A stretch of 64,000 bases of DNA from NCBI GenBank assembly GCA_003415625.1, contig PYIU01000001.1, positions 1,116,001-1,180,000 on the forward strand, written 5' to 3'. The translations under genes were made by a program, and so were the position numbers. The notes beneath the pieces are model-generated. The model was not told where the DNA came from and ran no database searches. It saw only the letters and a program-made list of their open reading frames with translations. The DNA is from Aquanectria penicillioides (lineage: Eukaryota > Ascomycota > Sordariomycetes > Hypocreales > Nectriaceae). Positions 1-13,600 of this stretch are shown one piece after another; the stretch's first letter is position 1, and each line of letters begins with the position of its first letter.

Positions 1-577
1 AGTAAGTACTTTTTAGTTCTAACTTAAGTTTACTGCTAATATAATCTATTAGGTAAAGAAGCTTTAATAGTTAAGGGCTAAGGCTATTTAAGCTAAAAGG
101 AGAGTAACTTAAATGCACTTTTAAGCTATATCTATAGTTCTAACTATAGGTTTTAATATTAATTAACTCTATAAGTTAATTAATAGAGTTAATTATATAG
201 CTATAGCTTTTAAAAGCTTAATAGCCCTATTGCCTTCTTTAGTTAAAGGGGCTAAGGCTACTTAAGGATAGGCAGCACTAAAAAATAGTAGTAATAGTAA
301 ATAGGGTTAGTCTTAATATAGGTTTATATTGGCTAATATTAGTAGTAAAGACTAAAGTTTAGTATAATTTCTTAAGCAATAGCTTAAGCTTAAATGGAGC
401 TAGGGGGGGATTAAAGTAGGGGGGGGCTAGGGGATAAAAAGGAGGAGAATAGTAAGGAGAATAGCAAAAAGGATAAAATAGATTTTATATCTTTTAGGGA
501 GGATATAGACTTAAAGTAGATAGTGTTGCTAGAGTGAGTAGGTATAGGTTGGGCGTAGCGGTGGATAGAGGTGGGGT
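1..577 (-). mobile_element. LINE fragment L0 (RIP-mutated)
   Basis: This is an internal piece of the LINE family whose best copy is L4 (19219-25839); it corresponds roughly to 20190-20785 there. It is cut on the left by the window edge. At about 577 the match to L4 jumps back to a point nearer the LINE 3' end, so L0 abuts another LINE piece without a visible target duplication. The right half keeps G-rich runs (about 400-440 and 540-575), so mutation here is milder than in most copies. In detail it resembles the copies at 34463 and 8775 more than L4, which suggests a second subfamily. It codes for nothing intact. Confidence 0.75.
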
Positions 578-1730
578 TTTTTGCTTTATTCTATATATAT
601 TATATAAATAGTAAAATATAAAAAGAATAATTTATATTAAAATTAAGCTAATATATATTTCTTTTTTATTATAGCTATAAATAATTAATTGCTAATAAAT
701 ATTAAGGCTAATAGCTATATAGCTTATGCCTATATATATAAGCTATATAAGCTATTGCTATATTTAATAAAGGCTAATGTTTATATATTAATAGTAGCTT
801 TATAAAAGGGGATAGCTATAATAAATATATATTAGTTTTATAGTAGATTTATTGCTAATATAATTTATAAAAAGAAGAGCTTTAGCAATTAAGGGCTAAG
901 GCTATTTAAGCTAAAAAAAGAGTAATTTAAGTATACTTTTAGGCTATTTCTATAGTTTTAATTATAAGTTTTAATATTAATTAGCTTTATAAAGTTAATT
1001 ATATAGCTATAGCTTTTAAAAGCTTAATAGCTATATTATATTTTTTAATTAAAAGGGCTAAAGCTATTTAAAAATAAATAGTATTAAAAAGTAATAATAG
1101 TAATAAATAAAATTAGTTTTAATATAAATTTATATTAGCTAATATTAATAATAAAAACTAAAGTTTAATACAACTTTTTAAGCTATAGCTTAAGCTTAAA
1201 TAAAGCTAAAGGGAAATTAAAGTAAAGAAAGCTAAAAAAGAAAAAGAAAAAAAATAGTAAAAAAAATAGTAAAAAGAATAAAATAGATTTTATATCTTTT
1301 AAAAAGAATATAAACCTAAAGTAAATAGTATTATTAAAGCAAATAGATATAAATTAAATAGAATAATAAAAATAAAGTAAATTTTAAATAAAGCTAAAGT
1401 AAAGACTTAATTATTAAAAAAGTAAGCTTTAGTATATTATTTATATAATAGGCTAGTTTTTTCTTTCTTTTAAAAAGGGTTTTTTTAAGTATTTTAATTT
1501 TTCTTTTATAAAAAGAGTTAAAGCATTTAAATAAAAGAGTTATTAAAAGGCAAAATTAATATAAAAATAAATATATTTTAAGCTAAATATAGCTTAATAG
1601 CTAGCTTATAGTATAGTATTATATATAAATAGACTAGCTATTTAATAAAATAATATATAATTTAAGCTTTAAATAAATATTACTTAAGCTTAAAAAAGTT
1701 ATAAAGTAAATTAAATAAAGTCTTTCTTTA
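578..1730 (-). mobile_element. LINE copy L1a, first part
   Basis: LINE sequence matching about 19960-21125 of L4. It lacks the LINE 3' tail and joins L0 abruptly. It is interrupted at 1730 by LINE L1b: the 14 bases 1717-1730 are repeated at 3849-3862, and the L1a match to L4 resumes directly after them. That makes 1717-1730 and 3849-3862 a target-site duplication and L1a the older insertion. It is heavily AT-shifted with no open frame. Confidence 0.75.
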
Positions 1731-3848
1731 TTTATTTATTTATTAATACTCTATAGACCTATAAAGTAAATAGTGCTTCTATACTATATAAATAAAGGAA
1801 AAAACTATACTAATAGAATAAAAACCTTTATTTAATATAATATTGGACCTAATATAGGTCCCTTATAGAAAAGCATTAAATTAAAAGTTAGTTTAGTGCT
1901 ATTACTAAAATATTCTATTTATTTAATTATAAGATTAATAAATAGGGTAAAAGTAAGGCCTATAATAGGTTTAAATTGCCTATACTATAGGCCTATTATA
2001 GAGAGTAAAGTGCCATTTTAGTGCTGCTAGCTAGCGGCCAGCTAGCTATTAGCTATTTAAGTGCTATTATTATTATTTTTTAATCTTTATAGGTATATTT
2101 AATTTCTTTCCTTTTCTTCCTTTTTTATATACCTTTATAAAAGCTTTCTATTGCCTTTAAGTATACGCTTTATTAATATATTATTTATATAGAATACTTA
2201 ATTTATATAAGCATTAATTGCTATTTTTATTACTATTTTATATTAATTATATATAGCTAAAAATAATAATTATAATAATAATAATAATAATAAAAATAAA
2301 TAATAATAATAATAATAATAATAATAGTAATATATATTTAATATAGCTATAAATAGCGTTTTTATTAATATTAATAAATGCTAAAATGCTAAGCTAGCTG
2401 CATTAAGGTAAGGGATACTATACTAACCCTAAAGGTAATATAGAATTTACTTTATTTTATATATATTATATAAATAGCAAAAGATAAAAAGAATAGTTTA
2501 TATTAAAATTAAGCTAATATATAGTTTCTATTCCTTATAGCTATAAGAAACTAACTATTAATAGATACTAAAGCTAATAGCTATATAGCTTATACCTATA
2601 TATATAAGCTATATAAGCTACTATTATATTTAATAAAGGCTAATATTTATATATTAATAGTAGCTTTATAAAAGGGAATAGCTATAGTAAGTATAGCTTA
2701 ATTTAGTTTTACTATAAGTATAATATTAATATAGATTATAAAAAAAAGAGCTTTAGCAATTAAGGGCTAAGGCTATTTAAGCTAAAAGAAAAGTAACTTA
2801 AGTATACTTTTAAGCTATATTTATAGTCCTAACTATAGGTTTTAATGCTAATTAGCTCTATAAGCTAATTAATAAAATTAATTATATAGCTATAGCTCTT
2901 AAAAGCTTAATAGCTATATTGCCTTCTTTAGTTAAAGGGGCTAAAGCTACTTAAGGATAAATAGTGCCTAAAAGCAATAGTAGCAATAGGTAGTATTAGT
3001 TTTAATATAGGTTTATATTAGCTAATATTAATAGTAGAGATTAAAGTTTAATATAATTCTTTAAGTAATAGCTTAAGCTTAAGTAAAGTTAAAGGGAGAT
3101 TAAAATAAAAAAGGCTTAAGGATAAAAGAAATAAAGGAAAGAACAATAAAAAGGAAAATAAAAAGGGAAATAGTAAGGAAAATAAAATAAATTTTATATC
3201 TTTTAAAGAGAATATAAACTTAAAGTAAATAGTATTATTAAAATAGGCAGATATAGATTAAATATAGCAATAAATAGAGATAAGGTCTAAATAAAGCTAA
3301 AGTAAAGACCTAGCTATTAAAGGGGGTAGGCTTTAGTGTATTATTTATATAATAGGCTAGTTTTTTCCCTTTTTTAAAGGAGGTTTTTTTAGGTATATTA
3401 ACTTCCCTTTTAATAAGGGGGTTAAAACGCTTAAATAAAAGAGTTACTAAAAGGTAAAGGTAATGCAAAAGTAAATATATTTTAAATTAAGTATAGCTTA
3501 ATAGCTAGCTTATAGTATAGTATAATATATAGATAGGCTAGCTATTTAATAAAGCAGTATGCAATTTAGGCTTTAAATAAATATTGCTTAAGCTTAAGAA
3601 AGTTATAGGGTAGGTTAAATAGAGTTTCCCTTTAGCTTAAGTAAAGCAAGCAATATAGTATAATATAGCTAATTGTTTTAATAGTGTCTTTATACTAGCA
3701 TTAAGGCATACTTACTTTAGGGACCTTTCTTTAGAAAAGGAAACCCTAGAGTTTAATGCATTTTATTTGCATTTAGGTAAGTAAAGAGCTTTTATACTTC
3801 TTAAGTCCTTTATATAGATAGATAGTTTTCTTCTTTATATAAAGTGAA
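1731..3848 (-). mobile_element. LINE copy L1b, 5'-truncated, nested in L1a
   Basis: Read on the minus strand, this copy ends in the family 3' tail, seen on the plus strand as a short (TTTA)n run followed by the conserved block that starts TTAATACTCTATAGACCTAT. It includes the family's internal (TAA)n microsatellite at about 2265-2325. It is flanked by a perfect 14-bp duplication (1717-1730 and 3849-3862). A variable-length target duplication, a simple-repeat 3' tail and loss of the 5' portion are the marks of target-primed reverse transcription. It contains only the 3' third of the element, so no reverse transcriptase motifs are expected. Confidence 0.85.
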
Positions 3849-4306
3849 AAAGTCTTTCTTTAGCTTAAATAAAATAAATAGTATAGTATAATATAGCTAA
3901 TTATTTTAATAGTATTTTTATATTAATATTAAAGTATACTTACTTTAAGGACTTTTTTTTAAAAGAGAAATCCTTAAAGTTTAATATATTTTATTTATAT
4001 TTAAATAAATAAAGAACTTTTATATTTTTTAAATTCTTTATATAAATAAATAGTTTTCTTTTTTATATAAAGTAAAAAGATTTTAATTACTTTTATTTTA
4101 TTATTTATATATTATTTATAAAACTTATATTTAATTTAGCTTTATTAATATTTTTAATTAATAAATTTTTAATTTTTAATTAAGTTTTAGTTTTTTTTAT
4201 ATTTTTTTTAAAAAGTTAATTAATAAATTACTTTTTATATTTTTATATTAATTTATATTAAAGATTATTATAATAATAGTAATAAATTTAATATATTATT
4301 AATATA
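3849..4306 (-). mobile_element. LINE copy L1a, second part
   Basis: Continuation of L1a after the nested L1b copy, matching about 21120-21570 of L4. It stops where the 3' tail of the next LINE (L2) begins. I could not find a convincing continuation of L1a beyond L2, so L1a may be 5'-truncated here. Confidence 0.7.
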
Positions 4307-5516
4307 TTTATTTATTTATTTATTAATACTTTATAAACCTATAAGGTAAATAGTACTTTTATACTATATAAATAAAGGAAAAAACTATACTAATAGAATA
4401 AAAAACCTTTATTTAATATAATTTTTAAATTACTATTTTATAAGATATTATTTAAGCTATATTTAATTATTATACCTTTATTAAAAAGATTAAGCTATAT
4501 AAAGTAGTTTTATTATAGTAGTTTTATATTATATAGTATAAATTAAAGTTATTAATTATAATTATTTTAAGGGCTAATATAAAATTAACTAAAATATATA
4601 TTGCTTTTAAATTTTCTTTACCTTTTATTAAATTATATATTATAATTATTCTTATATAATAGTATTTAAAATTAATATTAGTATAATCCTTTTTTATTTA
4701 ATAAATTTAAGTTTTTAGCCTATATTATTTATATATATAAAGAGCTATATAGCTTAAGTAATATATTATAATATAATTTAATCTTTTAGGGTTTATTAAA
4801 GCATTAGTCTTTTAGTTTTTAGCTAATTCTAAAAGCACTATTGCATTATATTTATTATAAATATATTATATTTAGTAAATTAATCTAAAGTAATAATATA
4901 TATTTTAAAATAAAATCTATATTAATTAAATATAAATAGAAAGATTAATTTAATAAATAGTAGCAATAAAGTATAAATACTAAAAGAAAAAGAAATATTA
5001 AATAAAATATAATATTATTTATTAGTAAATCTTAAGGATTAGCTAACTCTTTTAATAAAGAGAAAAGCTATAAAAAAGGGGTTTTAAAAAACCCTATTTA
5101 TTATATATAAAGGATATTTTATTATATTAAAGTGCATTTTTTATATCTTATTAATTATTTATAGTATTCTTTTTTATATAGATTTAGTGCTTTTTTATTA
5201 TAAAATAAATATAGCTTTAGGCTAAATAATCTCTATAATATAAAGTATAATAATAAAGAATTTTTTCTTTTTTAATAAAGCAATTATTATATATTAAGCT
5301 ATTATATTAGCTAGAAATTAAAATAGATTAATAGTTTTTTATAATATAGCTATATTTATAGTATTAAAAGCATTAAATAAATTTTAGTCTCTTTTTAAGG
5401 AATTTATAATTATAAAGCTTAATATTAAAAAATAATTTATTATTATATAAACTATTAGCTTTTTTAATTAATAAAATATAAAGAATTAAATTTATTTTTA
5501 TTATAATATTATTTTA

Positions 5517-6103
5517 ACCCCTATAGTAAAGTGATTACCGCCTAAAAGCCCTTAAAGTAGAGAGAGTGGGTTCAAATCCCGCTAGGGCACCTCTTTTTAC
5601 CTGCTTGAGATTGGTCCACCCGGGCAGGGCAAGGGGAACTTAAAAGCAGCCTAGCCTACAGCTGGTAGCGAAAAACTCGGCCGCATCCGGAGCGTTATCC
5701 TGGCGAGCCTAACCTGCAATAGTAAGGCTATAGGTTTAGGCGGGGCCTATAAGAGCCTAGCCCTACAGCTCTTAAATAAACCTAGGCCGCGATTAGAGCG
5801 CGAGATCCTTAGTAGTTTCTTTAGCTATAAATCCTAGGTATAATAATATACTGTTCCTATAGGGCCAATTGATAGTATAGTTATTATAAGCAGAAGCAAA
5901 AGAAGAAGGTAGTTAATATATACTAAACTATAAAAGGTATAATTAATATTTAATTAATTCTAATTTATAGAGATAAATAAGGGGCTAGTAAGTAAAGGAT
6001 ATAGGGGTTTTTATTTAATATTTTATATATATAGTTTTTCCTTTATTAAAAATAGTATAGAAGCACTGCCTATTGTAAGACCTATAGAGTATTATTAAAT
6101 AAA
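5517..6103 (+). mobile_element. tRNA-derived SINE with LINE-like 3' tail
   Basis: This 587-bp element sits inside LINE L2 and is bounded by a perfect 15-bp target duplication (5502-5516 and 6104-6118); removing it restores the LINE match to L4. The first ~75 bp are tRNA-like: an A-box-like TAGTAAAGTGA at 5524-5534, a B box GGTTCAAATCC at 5569-5579, and a 3' acceptor-like end near 5580-5590 that roughly pairs with the 5' end. The middle (about 5590-5830) is GC-normal and much less RIP-mutated than its host. The last ~100 bp (about 6000-6103) match the reverse complement of the LINE 3' end (e.g. 19232-19330), ending in the same TATAGAGTATTA-type block and an AATAAA-like tail. This is the structure of a SINE that borrowed its partner LINE's 3' recognition sequence. 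There is no coding capacity, as expected. Confidence 0.85.
5524..5579 (+). promoter_or_regulatory. RNA polymerase III internal promoter (A and B boxes) of the SINE
   Basis: The A-box-like element at 5524-5534 and the B box GGTTCAAATCC at 5569-5579 are about 34 bases apart, normal for a tRNA gene or SINE head. The B box fits GGTTCRANYCC fully; the A box is a looser fit. I do not call a functional tRNA here: the cloverleaf pairing is imperfect and the sequence is fused to a SINE body. Confidence 0.7.
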
Positions 6104-7106
6104 TATAATATTATTTTAGGCCTATATAGGCTTTACTTTATTAACTTTTAAAGTATTAATATTATTAATAGCTTCTATAAGTTTATTTATATTATTAAAA
6201 ATAAATTTAATTTAAATTCTTTTTATTAAAATAATAAAGATTATAAAAATAAATAAAGTATTATTTTAAATATAATATTTATTTATTCTTTTTTATAAAA
6301 GGCTTTAGCCTACTTTAAGCTAAAAAAGGTAAGAATTATATCCCTATTAAAAAGGCAATATATTGCAATTATATAGAAATTACTATAGGTTTAGTTTATT
6401 GCTTATATAGTTTTTATTAAAATATAGTTTTTAATATTTTTAAAAGTATCTTTAGTATAGATTATAACTTTATGCTTAATATAGCTATATATTATATATT
6501 TATTAATTTTAGTATTTATAAGGCTAAGGCTATATAAAAGAACTAATATCTAGAACTATTATATTAGCTAAAAAGAAAAAAGGCTTAAGTTAGCTAAAGT
6601 AGCTATTATTACTATAATAATAATAGATATTATAATAGCAATAATTTTATTAATAAGTCTCTTTTTAAAGGTTATATTAGCCTTAAAAAAAGGGTAAAAG
6701 TATACTTTATATATATTAATATAGATTTAAAATACCCTTTAAATAGATTTAAAGAAATAAAATAAAATAATTTTAATAATAGCTTTATAAGCTTTTTTAT
6801 CTTTATTAATTATAGGGCTTTTATTAGCTTTTATTACTTTATTTATTTTAAGTATATTATTAAACTAGCTAATAGTAAAAAGGGGGTTATATTAGCTATT
6901 TTTTATACTATATCTTCTTAAATTAATTACTATTAAAAGGGCTATAGTATTAGTATTGCGCTTTTAATGCACTATTCTATTTAGGGGTAACTTAATGTAA
7001 GGAATTAATTAATTATAGTTTTAGATATTTTAAGGGTAGTTTAAAATGGCTGTAAGCAGTTATAAGTCTGAGGGCAAAAGAAAGAATAAATAAAGGCATT
7101 AATATA

Positions 7107-8774
7107 GTTAATATAAAGTAGCTATATTTTTAAAAGGTTAAGTAGCTATTTTAAATAATAATATTAAAAAGATTAATAGTAGCTAAAATAAAGTTAAAAG
7201 ATTATAGAAAAATATAAAATAAAAATATAAAAGAGCTTATTTACTTTATTTAATCTATAAATTTTATTAGTCTATATTTTATAAATCTTAAAAAATATAA
7301 AGTAAAGGATTAAGGCATTTATTATAAAATATAATATATTTACTATTTAATTTATAATTAATTTAAATAATATTATAAATTTTATTAAGCTATAGCTTTT
7401 AAAGTATTAAAAGTATAATAAAGAAATTATTAAAGCATTTTTAATAAACCTTAATAATATTAATAAATAAAAGCAACTATCAATTTTTAATTTAATAAGC
7501 TTAATTATATTCTTTTACTATAAGGTTTCTTTCTTTTTAAGTACTATATTAAAGTAAGCAAAAAGTTAGCTTTTAATTAAATTAATTATTATTTTATTAC
7601 TATTAAAACTAATTAATATAATGCCCTTTATATATATAGTTTACTTTAGCTATATAGCAATATTAAGCTAGACTTAATTTTTAGTTTAGGTAATAGATCT
7701 AAAAGAGATTAAATTTATTATTAATAAAATTGCTATATATTTAAATAGTATCTTTTATAAGGCTTTAAATAAGCCTTTATATAGAGTTATTATTATTAAA
7801 AGGGCTATTATATTTAATATTTTAAGTTTAATTTAAAATAAAATGCAATTTACTGCTACCTTTAATAAAAAGGCAAACTTTTATATTAAGGCTTTATAGA
7901 TCTATACCTATAGGCATATATATATTAAGTATGCCCTTAAGGATAGAAATTTAAATTAATAGTAAAGAAGGCAATAAAATATATATTAATTTAAGTTTTT
8001 ATAAAAGTTAATAGAAAGAATAGGCTTTAATAATTAAAAAGTGCTATTTATTAAGCAATTATATTTATTTATAAATTAATAAAATCTAGCTATAGCAATT
8101 AAAATATAATATAACTATAATTTATTATTTATTATAAGCTAAATAAAAAGTCTAGCTTTAATATACTATTTTATTAACTATATAATAAAAGTAAAAAATT
8201 CTATTTAAAAGTAAATAATAGCTACTATAAATTGCTTTTTTATATTAAGAGTAGCAATAAGGAATAGATAGCAATTAGCAAATAGTATAAAGCTAAGGCT
8301 ATTTAATAAGAGCAATAAGGGTATTAGCTTAAATAATAATATTAATAATAATATTAATAATAATATTAATGCTAATATTAAGGCTATTAATACTATTAAT
8401 ACTAGAGTTATTACCTTTAATATTATAGATAATAATTAAGCAATAAAGTAAAATAAAACTTATTAATTTTACTTAAAGTAATAAACTATATTTTTAAAGA
8501 ATAACTATTATTAAAAGTAAAGATTGTTTTTTATCTATTAAAATATTTAAATAAATTCTTCTATAATTACAATTAAGCTTTTTTTAGTATTAATTAGCTA
8601 TATTAATATATTACAAAGAAATAAATATACTTTTAATAATTAAGCAATTCTAAAAGAAAGAAAAATAATAATTAAATAAATAATTATAATAATATTTACA
8701 TTAAGGACTAAAGGCATAAAGTAATACTATTTAATATTTATTTATATTATAAAGATATTTTTTATAATATTTAC
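7107..8774. repeat. Unidentified decayed repeat X, left part
   Basis: AT-rich, RIP-like sequence unrelated to the LINE and Copia families here. It continues at 17163 on the other side of the inserted LINE L3. One plus-strand frame between about 7690 and 7930 has long stretches between stops, and its stops are TAA or TAG that could have come from CAA, CAG or TGG. That suggests an old coding region, but I cannot assign a family. A short tandem (AATAATATT)n lies at about 8333-8372. Confidence 0.4.
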
Positions 8775-10314
8775 CTTTATTTATTTATTTATTTATTTAT
8801 TAATACTCTATAAACCTAAAGGTAAATAGTGCTTTTATACTATAGAAAATAAAGAAAAAAACTATATTAATAAAATAAAAACCTTTATTTAGTGCAATAT
8901 TAAGTTTAATATAGGCCTATTATAGTAGCTTATTAAATTAAAAGTTAGTTTAATGCTATTACTAAAATATCTTAATTATTTAATTAAGGGATTAATAAAT
9001 AAAGTAAAAATAAAGTCTATAATAAATCTAGCCTAGCTATATAGTAAAACTATTATAAAGAGTAAAGCATTAAATTAATACTATTAGCTAATAGCTAGCT
9101 AGCTATTAGCTATTTATATATTATTAATATTATTTTATAGGCTTTATAGTTATACTTAAGTTTCTTTCTTTTTTTCTTTCTTTTTTTCTTTTTTTATATA
9201 CCTTTATAAATGCCTTAATTCCTTTAGGTATATAAACCTTATTAATACATTAAGCCTATAAAATACTTAATTTATATATAATATAATTAAAGCTTTTATT
9301 TCTTTTTTAAGCTAATTATTAATAATAAAAAATAATAATTATAATAATAATAATTATTATAATTATAACTATAATTATAATTATAACTATAATAGTTTAT
9401 ATATACTATAGGCCTATTATAGCTTTAATATTAATACTTATATAAATACTAAAATATTAAGCTAGCTGCATTAAGGTAAAAAGTGCTAAGCTATTCTTAA
9501 GGGCAATATAAAATCTATTTTATTTTATATATATTATATAAATATTAAGAAATAAAAAGAAAGATCTATATTAAAATTAAGCTAATAAATTAAATTCTTT
9601 TACTATAACTTTTAATAGCTAATTAATAAAAGATATTAAGGCTAATAGCTATATTGCTTATACTTATATATATAAGCTATATAAGCTATTGCTATACTTA
9701 ATAGAGGCTAATACTTAAGTATTAATAATAGCTTTATAAAAAGGGATAGCTATAATAAGTATACTTTAGTTTTAACTTAAGTTTATTATTAATATAATTT
9801 ATTAAAAGGAAAAGCTTTAGTAATTAAAGGCTAAAGCTATTTAGGCTAAAAGAAAGATAATTTAAATATACTTTTAAATTATTTTTATAGTTTTAACTAT
9901 AGGCTTTAATATTAATTAGCTCTTTAAGTTAATTAATAGAATTAATTATATAGCTATAGCTTTTAAAAGCTTAATAGCTATATTGCCTTATTTAATTAAA
10001 AGGGCTAAGATTATTTATAAATAAAAAGTAAATATATTTATATTATTAATAAACTTAATTACTATAGTTTTAAAGATTTCTTTAAGTATAGAATAAAGCC
10101 TTAATATAAAAAAAATAAAAAAAATAAAAGATAGTAGTAATTCTTATAGAATATTAGCCTTACTGCTATAAAGATTAAATAATTTATTATTAAACTAAAA
10201 GTATACTATATATTTAAATAAATAATTAAAAAGCTAAACTAATAGCTAATATAAATAGCCCTATTTATAAAGAATAACTATAAGTCTTTTATAGTCTATT
10301 AAATTAAAAGCTAT

Positions 10315-10573
10315 TATAAACAATATATAGGCATATATAGGGATAGTTACAGCAAGCAATATATACAATAGGTTAGTTTAAATTAATTAAGATTTATAAG
10401 GAATAGCTAAATAGTAGTTATAAAATGCAATTACCTATTTACAGTATAGGGATTCCCTTATAAGGATATATGGCCTTAAGACTTAGGCCTATAAGGCCCC
10501 TAAGGTTGGCTTGTGGCCGGCCGCTATATCTATAGCAATAACTACCTTTGCCTAGCTGCTATATCTATTAACA
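10315..10573 (-). repeat. 3' LTR of Copia C1
   Basis: 259 bp, near-identical to the LTRs at 15585-15843, 53499-53757, 57151-57408 and 62418-62676. On the minus strand it starts TGTTAATAGATATAGC. Its last two bases read TA, while the C2 LTR keeps the canonical CA, so the terminal C was probably mutated. Confidence 0.9.
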
Positions 10574-10639
10574 CTCCCTTTAAGCCTAATTAAGGGCTTA
10601 TTTTTAGGTGCTATTATAAGGCTATTTTAACCTTTTTTA

Positions 10640-13600
10640 TATATATATTCTTTATATAATTATAAAGTTATTCTTTTTTTATTGCTAAAGCAATTATTTA
10701 CTTAAATAAGACTTCTTTATTACTAAAGGTAGGCTTTTTTATTGCAGCTAAAGGCATTACTATAAGCTTTTATAAGCACTATTTATATTTACTTTAGTAT
10801 TTTTAATATAGTATTTCCTTTAATTTTAGCCTTAATCTTAAGGCATTAATAAAAAAGTAATATAATAGGCCTATTAATAGCTTTATAAATATATTAATAA
10901 TATTTTTTAATAAAAAAGATATATTATAGTTTAACTATACTATTTTTAATAGCCTTTTTTATAAAGTAATACTATACTTAAATATACTTTATATAGATAT
11001 AAAATTTAAGGTTATATATTAGCTTTATAGTGCTTTAGTTATTTATAAAGATTATTATTAAGGCAATTAATAGACTATTAAGTTTTTCTATAAAGCTCTT
11101 TATTTATATAACTTGCAATATTGCCTCTATTAATATATATTATTTAGCTTCTATTAAGGACTTTATTATAGTCTTTTAATATTTATTAAACTATATAATT
11201 AGGCCTTTATTTATAAGGAATATATATTTTTTAATTAATTATACTATTTTTAGGCAGCTAATATAATTAAAATTATAATAGCTATAAAGATTAAATAGAT
11301 TGCTATATAATTCTTCCTTAAGGCAGTAATAATAAATAAAGTAATTAAAGCTCTTTTTAATATATTATAGTATTCTTTTTATAGCCTTAAGTTATTACCT
11401 ATTTAAGCTATTTAAAAAGTATACCTAAAGACTATATATAAAGGCTAGATTAAATTGGCTTTACTATAAGAGATAGTTAACTTTTTCTACTATTAATATA
11501 TATTCTTTATTAATAGCCTTTATATTAAGGATATTAATTGCTTTAGCTAAATAGTAAGTTTTTATTTCTATTAGTATATTTATAGCTTTATAGTTAAGGT
11601 ATTTAAATTACTTAAAAATATTTATTATATAATCTTTTTATAATAGTATAAATAATTTATTTTCTTTTATTATAATAGCTATACTTAAAAAAAGCTTAAG
11701 AAATTTAAGTAACTTTATCTTTACTTTTTATATAAGTTTATTAATAAAGGTATTTATATCCTTATTATTATTAATAACTATAAGTATATTATTTATATAT
11801 ATAGCTATAATAATCTTCTTTATTTAATCTATATAAACTGCAGTATTGCTTTATAGCCTCTTAAGGCTTAATTTATTAAGTATTTTCTTTAGTTTTTTCT
11901 ATTACTATTAGGCACTTTACTTAAGGCTATATAAAGCTATAAGCAATTATATAATATACTTAATGCTTTATTTATAGCTTACTTTTTTAATTAAGTGTTT
12001 ATACTTTAAATTCTTAAAAAATTTATTAAGTAAAAAGAAGGTTATAATATAAATATTTTCTTTTAGCTCTTTATTTAAATATACTATAATTATATTATTT
12101 TATAATAGCTTCTTTTTAATCTATATAGTATAAATAAATAATATCCTTTAAGAATTAGCTTTTATAATTAAAGAAAAGGTCTTTTAATAATTAATACCTT
12201 CTTTTTATATAAAGCTATATACTATAAATTAAGCTTTATATATAACTATTATATTATTTTTATCTCTTTTATATTAATTTACTTACTTTACTATAAGTAG
12301 TCTTTTGCCCTTTAGTAATTCCCTTTTTAAGATAAATTTAAGTATACCTTTATTAATAAGAATATAAATCTTTTTAAAGAATGCCTCTTTTTAAAGGTTA
12401 GTATTTAATTAATTAAAGGCATTATAGACTATAGCTAGATTAATATTAATATAGGCAGCTAAAATCTACTTCTTTATAGCTATTATTAATATTATAAAGT
12501 ATCTTTTAAAGTTATTAAATGCTTTTTTTAGCTATAATTAAATAATCTTTTTACCTTTTACTATAAATAATAAAATAGACTTATAGAATACTATATATAT
12601 TATTATAATAATTTTTTTTATTTTAGGGTTTTCAATTTTATATACTTTAATTCCTTAAAATTCTATAAGGATTTCTTTTTAATTATAAGGCAATATCTTT
12701 TTAAATCTATTATACTTTTTCTATTTAATATAAATAAATGCCTTTAACTTTAGAATCTATAGATACTTAATGCTTAATATATATTCCTTTTTTAAAATTA
12801 AATCCATAAAGTAAACCTTATAAAGGGTCTTTTAGTTTAATAATCTTATTACTATAATATTAGTAATATATATAATTATAAAGATAATCTTTCTTTATAG
12901 CCTAAAAGGGATATTTATTGCTATTATTATACTTTTTGCTTTCTTTTAAATTATATAGTTTATCTATTTAATAAAGCCATTTTATTTATAGCTATATAGC
13001 AGTATAATAATTATAGGGATCCCTATTTTTAAAAGGAGTTTATTAACCTTTCTATTAATAAATTTATAGCTATTATTAAACTATATCTTTTAAGGCAAAC
13101 TATAGGCTATAATAGTTTTAAATACTAAAAGATTTTCTTTTATTAAAGTAATAATATTGCTTTTCTTTTTAAGTAAATTGCTATAAAAGTAATAGCTTTT
13201 ATTATTAATTATAAGCTTAAAATACCTTTTTTTATTATATATATATAGACTTAGCTCTATAAGGTCTATATAGAGAAGGTTAAGTATACAGTTTGCTCTC
13301 TTTTATAGTGTTTTTAGCAAAAACCTTATGCTTTTAGTAAGCTTATAGTTTTTATAAAATATATTAAGCAGCTTATAATTATTAAGCCTACCTTTTATAA
13401 CCTTAAAGGTATAGTTAAGGGCTTTTTAATTTATATAAATAAGTCTTTAATGCTATATCCTTATTTTAAATTATTCTATTTATATTAATATTATTTTAAA
13501 AGTAAAGTAATAGCTTATTATACTTTTTATTGCTTTAAGTAAAAACCTTTAGTTAGAAATATTAAGGGTTATAAAGATCTTACTATTGCTATTAAAGATC

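Larger units (their letters stand above)
4307..7097 (-). mobile_element. LINE copy L2, internally deleted, hosting a SINE
   Basis: The minus-strand 3' tail and about 110 bp of the LINE 3' end are joined near 4415-4425 directly to sequence matching the 5' third of L4 (from about 23785 to the 5' end at 25834). Roughly 4.4 kb of the middle, including the reverse transcriptase region, is missing. The LINE 5' end is recognisable at 7045-7080 and a few extra bases follow. A 9-base match (4298-4306 and 7098-7106) may be the target duplication, but in such AT-rich sequence it is weak. A SINE sits inside at 5517-6103. The copy could be a trimmed, trans-mobilised derivative or the product of a later deletion. 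Confidence 0.7.

Noticed and set aside
5517..5592. A functional tRNA gene
   Set aside because: The boxes are good but acceptor and stem pairing are imperfect and the unit is fused to a SINE body with its own target duplication.
8333..8372. CRISPR-like or regular spaced array
   Set aside because: It is a simple AAT/ATT microsatellite with no spacers, and the organism is a eukaryote.
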